This document shows positions 14,476-17,091 of a DNA stretch of 17,091 bases, piece after piece. The DNA is from Campylobacteraceae bacterium. GTDB lineage: Bacteria > Campylobacterota > Campylobacteria > Campylobacterales > Sulfurovaceae. Position 1 is the first letter of the stretch, and every line of letters starts with the position of its first letter. The stretch is taken from the NCBI GenBank assembly GCA_026982175.1, contig JALSHP010000201.1:1-17091 (forward strand), read 5' to 3'. Under the pieces are notes generated by a model. It saw only the letters and a list, made by a program, of their open reading frames with translations, was not told the DNA's origin and made no database searches. A program made the translations under genes and the position numbers.

Positions 14476-14890
14476 TATTTATGTAGATACCAATATTGTC
14501 ATTGATATGTGTGATAATGAGAGAAAATTTCATGAAAATAGTTTTGCACTTATTAGCAATTATTTGGAGAAGGAGTGTGAGCTTTTTATCAATAGTGATA
14601 CCCTTGCGAACTTATTTTACGTTTTATCTAACAGGTCACAGTTAAATGAGCATGAAGTGATTGAAAAGATGAGATTTGTTAATGATATTTTTACATTGGT
14701 CGCCATTGAAGCTAACGATGTTGAGATGGCTTTAAATTTATGTGCTGATGATAAAAATAAATATAAAGATTATGAAGACTTTATGCAATATGTCTGTGCC
14801 AAAAAAGTCCAAGCAGATTTGATTGTGACGAATGATAAGAAGTTTGTTTCTTTGGATATTGAGTTAGTGAGTACGAAAAATAAAGACTAA
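14465..14890 (+). CDS. PIN-domain toxin (VapC-like RNase)
   Basis: A 141-residue PIN-domain protein, probably an Mg-dependent endoribonuclease. The signature VDTNIVID gives the first acidic residue (Asp8). Further acids expected in the active site are near NSDTLANLF (Asp45), DYEDFMQY (Asp105) and LIVTNDKKF (Asp124). The DYEDFMQYVCAKKVQADLIVTND stretch is the most conserved part of this PIN subgroup. The start is a GTG inside the antitoxin gene, giving an 11-base overlap. Any later start would remove Asp8. Its tRNA or other RNA target cannot be predicted. Confidence 0.85.
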   Translation: MQNNIYVDTNIVIDMCDNERKFHENSFALISNYLEKECELFINSDTLANLFYVLSNRSQLNEHEVIEKMRFVNDIFTLVAIEANDVEMALNLCADDKNKYKDYEDFMQYVCAKKVQADLIVTNDKKFVSLDIELVSTKNKD

Positions 14891-14897
14891 CATGTTA

Positions 14898-14921
14898 TTA
14901 TATGTAAAATCACACATATAA
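14898..14921 (+). promoter_or_regulatory. Operator/promoter of the Phd-RelE pair
   Basis: TTATATGT-N8-ACATATAA, perfect 8-bp arms. It uses the same half-sites as the operator at 14195-14219 with a spacer one base shorter, and is likewise followed at once by an AAGGAT ribosome binding site (AAAAGGAT here). Confidence 0.6.
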
Positions 14922-14932
14922 AAGGATGTGAA

Positions 14933-15223
14933 ATGGTGGCATATAGAAGAGATGAGATTATTTCAGTTTCAGATTTAGCACGAAATTTATCATCAACACT
15001 TGCTAGTTTACTTAATTACTCCAAAGAAAAATTGGCTATTTCTAAAAATAATAAGTTGGAAGCTGTGATTATTCCTATTGAGGAGTATGAACGAATGAAA
15101 GAAGCTTATGAATATGTGGAAAATATGGAGATAGCTAAGATTATTGAAGAGCGAAAAGATTCTAAAACCATTAGCTTTGAAGAGCTATTAGAGCGACGAG
15201 GAATCACTGAAGATGAGTTATAA
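14933..15223 (+). CDS. Phd/YefM-family antitoxin
   Basis: A 96-residue antitoxin. VSDLARNLSSTLASLL and KLAISKNNKLEAVIIPIEEYERMKEAYEYVE match the Phd/YefM N-terminal dimer and DNA-binding fold. The C-terminal KTISFEELLERRGITEDEL segment is a typical toxin-binding tail. It differs in sequence from the YefM copy at 3283-3534. Its gene overlaps the RelE-like toxin gene by 11 bases. AAAAGGATGTG provides the ribosome binding site. Confidence 0.9.
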   Translation: MVAYRRDEIISVSDLARNLSSTLASLLNYSKEKLAISKNNKLEAVIIPIEEYERMKEAYEYVENMEIAKIIEERKDSKTISFEELLERRGITEDEL

Positions 15224-15512
15224 ATTAACATTTAAAGAGGGTGTTGAGAAAGATTTGTCAAAGCTTTCTCATGCACAAGAAATGTTGGTTTTAAAGCAAT
15301 TTGTTAAACTTCAAAATTCTCCAGAGTTAGGTCAGCCTTTGGGGAATAAGGCAGGATATAATCTTAGTGGTTGTAGAAAAATGTATGTCGATAAAAAGAA
15401 GATACGCATAGTGTATCGGATTATTGATGATGAAATTGTTATAGAGGTTATTGTGGTTGGTAAGCGTGATGATATGAAAGTTTATGCTGAAGCTAGTGAG
15501 AGGTTAGCGTAG
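15213..15512 (+). CDS. RelE/ParE-superfamily toxin
   Basis: A 99-residue toxin with the short RelE fold: KLTFKEGVEKDLSKL at the start, a two-helix section ending in GQPLGNKAGYNLSGCRKMYVDKK, then the strands KIRIVYRIIDDEIVIEVIVVGKRDD and a C-terminal helix VYAEASERL. The basic residues on the central strands (RKMYVD, IRIVYR) and the GKRDD turn fit RelE-type mRNA interferases rather than ParE gyrase poisons, though the two are hard to tell apart by eye. It is translated from within the antitoxin gene, and its stop codon touches the ATG of hypX with no intervening base. Confidence 0.88.
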   Translation: MSYKLTFKEGVEKDLSKLSHAQEMLVLKQFVKLQNSPELGQPLGNKAGYNLSGCRKMYVDKKKIRIVYRIIDDEIVIEVIVVGKRDDMKVYAEASERLA

Positions 15513-17091
15513 ATGAAACTTCTACTCCTAGTAAGCACCTTCAACTCCCTAACCCAAGCCATCTATACGAACCTAAAAGACAGAGGCTATCAAGTAGATG
15601 TAACTTTTGCCATAAATCCAACACAGATGCTTGAAGAGATAGATGCTGTTAATCCCCAAATAATCCTCTGCCCATTTTTAAAAACCTATCTACCTAAAAA
15701 GATATACGATAACTATCCAACTTTTATTTTTCATCCTGCACCCATTGGCGATAGAGGGGCTTACTCTTTGGATTATGCTATTTTAAATGAAGTTCAGAAG
15801 TGGGGTGGGGTTTGGCTTAGGGCAAATGAGCTTTATGATGGGGGTGATATTTATGCTTCTAAAAACTTTAAAATGAGAAAGAGTTATAAGGCTTCGATTT
15901 ATCGGCAAGAGATGTTGAGGGTGGCTGTTGGAACGCTTGATGAACTCTTTAAAAACATTGAAGATAAAAACGCCATACCCCAAATTTTAAACCTCATTCA
16001 AGAGCCATTTACACAAAAGATGAGGGCGATTGATTGGCAAAATGATAGCACAGAGTTAATACTTAAAAAAGTGAATTTAAGTGACTCTCACCCTGGGGTA
16101 CTTGATGAGATTTTAGGGATTAAGTGTTATCTATTTGGGGCATGGATAGAAGATAAGTTTAGAGGTGAACCCAAAGAGATACTCGCCAAGCGTGATGGGG
16201 CAATTTGTCTTGGAACAGTTGATGGGGCTGTTTGGATTAGCCATCTAAAAGAGGTCAATCGCTTTAAACTTCCTGCTACCTATGTTTTAAAAGAGAAGAT
16301 AAAAGGGATAAAAGAGCAGAGGTTAGAATTACTTTTTGACAAGAGTTATAACACCTTTTATGAAACAAGCGTGGAGTTTAGAGACAATGTCGCTTACCTC
16401 TGTTTTAACTTTCATAATGGGGCGATGTCTACGGCTCAATGTATTCGTTTAAAGTATGCAGTAGAGTATCTAAAAACACAATGTGAAGTGTTGGTATTGG
16501 TAGGTGGTATGGACTTTTTTTCCAATGGAATTCACTTAAATATCTTAGAAGACAGCCAAAAACAGGGTGAAGATGGTTGGGCAAATATCAATGCGATGAA
16601 TGACTTGGTTAAGTCGATACTCTTTGCTGATGAAGTGATAACAGTAGCCTCATTTGCACGAAATGCAGGAGCTGGTGGAGTCTTTATGGGCTTAGCTTGT
16701 GACTTCGTGGTGGCTCGTGAGGGGGTGGTGTTAAATCCTCACTACAAGAGTTTGGGGCTTACAGGAAGTGAGTACCATACTTACACTTTGCCCAAAAGAG
16801 TAGGTGAAGCCAAAGCCAAAGAGCTTTTGGACGCTTGTCTGCCCATCTCGGTGGAGTCGGCTAAAACTATGGGGATGGTTGATGAAGTTTATGCTCATGA
16901 TGAATACTATGAAAAGCTTCATGCCTTTGCCTCTTTAAAATTTGATGATGATATTATTTGGGATAAGCAGGATTTTTTAGAGGAGAATGAAGTTTATATT
17001 GAAGCCCATAAAGAGCGTGAGATTACTGTAATGTATGATGAGTTTTGGAAAGAAGATGCTCTGTTTCATAAGCTTAGAGCTGAATTTGTTT
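15513..17091 (+). CDS. hypX: HypX, CO-ligand synthesis protein (3' end outside window)
   Basis: At least 526 residues. HypX/HoxX proteins are about 540-610 long, so little is missing. The N-terminal formyltransferase-like domain shows HPAPIGDRG (74-82), SLDYAI and ELYDGGDIYA (106-115), which in HypX handles a formyl group from N10-formyl-tetrahydrofolate. The C-terminal enoyl-CoA hydratase-like domain shows LVGGMDFFSNGIHLN, then ARNAGAGGVFMGLACDFVVAREGVVLNPHYKSLGLTGSEY and TLPKRVG, the motif set that marks HypX. Studies of the Aquifex protein show formyl-CoA decarbonylation to CO. Here it would supply the CO ligand of the active-site iron, most useful under oxygen. It starts directly after the TA stop, with AGAGG inside the toxin gene as ribosome binding site, so it may be transcribed with the TA pair. 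Confidence 0.92.
   Translation, partial: MKLLLLVSTFNSLTQAIYTNLKDRGYQVDVTFAINPTQMLEEIDAVNPQIILCPFLKTYLPKKIYDNYPTFIFHPAPIGDRGAYSLDYAILNEVQKWGGVWLRANELYDGGDIYASKNFKMRKSYKASIYRQEMLRVAVGTLDELFKNIEDKNAIPQILNLIQEPFTQKMRAIDWQNDSTELILKKVNLSDSHPGVLDEILGIKCYLFGAWIEDKFRGEPKEILAKRDGAICLGTVDGAVWISHLKEVNRFKLPATYVLKEKIKGIKEQRLELLFDKSYNTFYETSVEFRDNVAYLCFNFHNGAMSTAQCIRLKYAVEYLKTQCEVLVLVGGMDFFSNGIHLNILEDSQKQGEDGWANINAMNDLVKSILFADEVITVASFARNAGAGGVFMGLACDFVVAREGVVLNPHYKSLGLTGSEYHTYTLPKRVGEAKAKELLDACLPISVESAKTMGMVDEVYAHDEYYEKLHAFASLKFDDDIIWDKQDFLEENEVYIEAHKEREITVMYDEFWKEDALFHKLRAEFV

Noticed and set aside
15513..17091. Methionyl-tRNA formyltransferase or separate enoyl-CoA hydratase
   Set aside because: The formyltransferase-like and hydratase-like domains are in one frame and the SLGLTGSEY…TLPKRVG region marks HypX.

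Overview
The window reads as part of an A+T-rich (about 36% G+C by eye) genome of a Campylobacterota (Epsilonproteobacteria) member, probably of the Sulfurimonas/Sulfurovum/Arcobacter kind. The evidence is the hydC-hydD-hydE order of the membrane-bound uptake [NiFe]-hydrogenase operon, the codon use, and the SD-led promoters with a good -10 and a weak -35. The genus is inference. The main content is an accessory and maturation locus for a [NiFe]-hydrogenase, cut up by selfish modules.

Layout. (1) 1-2993: end of hydC (cytochrome b subunit), hydD (endopeptidase family) and hydE (a degenerate HypF-like protein). (2) 3020-3534, minus strand: a YefM-YoeB toxin-antitoxin (TA) pair. (3) 3721-5913: full-length hypF, preceded by a short leader ORF. 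(4) 5936-6530: a RelB/DinJ-YafQ TA pair with a clear promoter and operator. (5) 6551-7487: a Rossmann-fold epimerase-like gene converging on, and overlapping, a tandem CDGSH iron-sulfur protein. (6) 7569-10532: a palindrome-controlled nickel permease-hypB-hypC-hypD operon. (7) 10558-13174: a weak terminator, a P63C-domain protein and a single-polypeptide cytosine methyltransferase fused to a HinP1I-type endonuclease. (8) 13183-14175: hypE. (9) 14195-15512: two TA pairs (ribbon-helix-helix/PIN and Phd/RelE) with near-identical promoter regions. (10) 15513-17091: hypX, cut by the window end.

How the genes work together. The permease and the His-rich GTPase HypB supply nickel. HypF makes the carbamoyl group that HypE turns into cyanide. 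HypC and HypD carry iron and assemble Fe(CN)2(CO). HypX can make the CO ligand from a one-carbon precursor, a route known from bacteria that mature hydrogenases in the presence of oxygen. HydD would trim the large subunit and HydC connects the enzyme to quinone. HydD has lost two of the three classical nickel ligands, and HydE keeps only the zinc fingers of HypF intact, so this locus may serve a non-standard maturation branch.

Four TA pairs and one restriction-modification (RM) module sit at successive gene junctions. The only GCGC I found in the window lies inside the RM-associated insertion, which fits the GCGC specificity predicted from the endonuclease domain. No RNA genes, CRISPR arrays, transposases or gene-free stretches over 300 bases were seen. 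The longest gaps are 3535-3720 (divergent promoters) and 10533-10708 (terminator plus promoter/operator).
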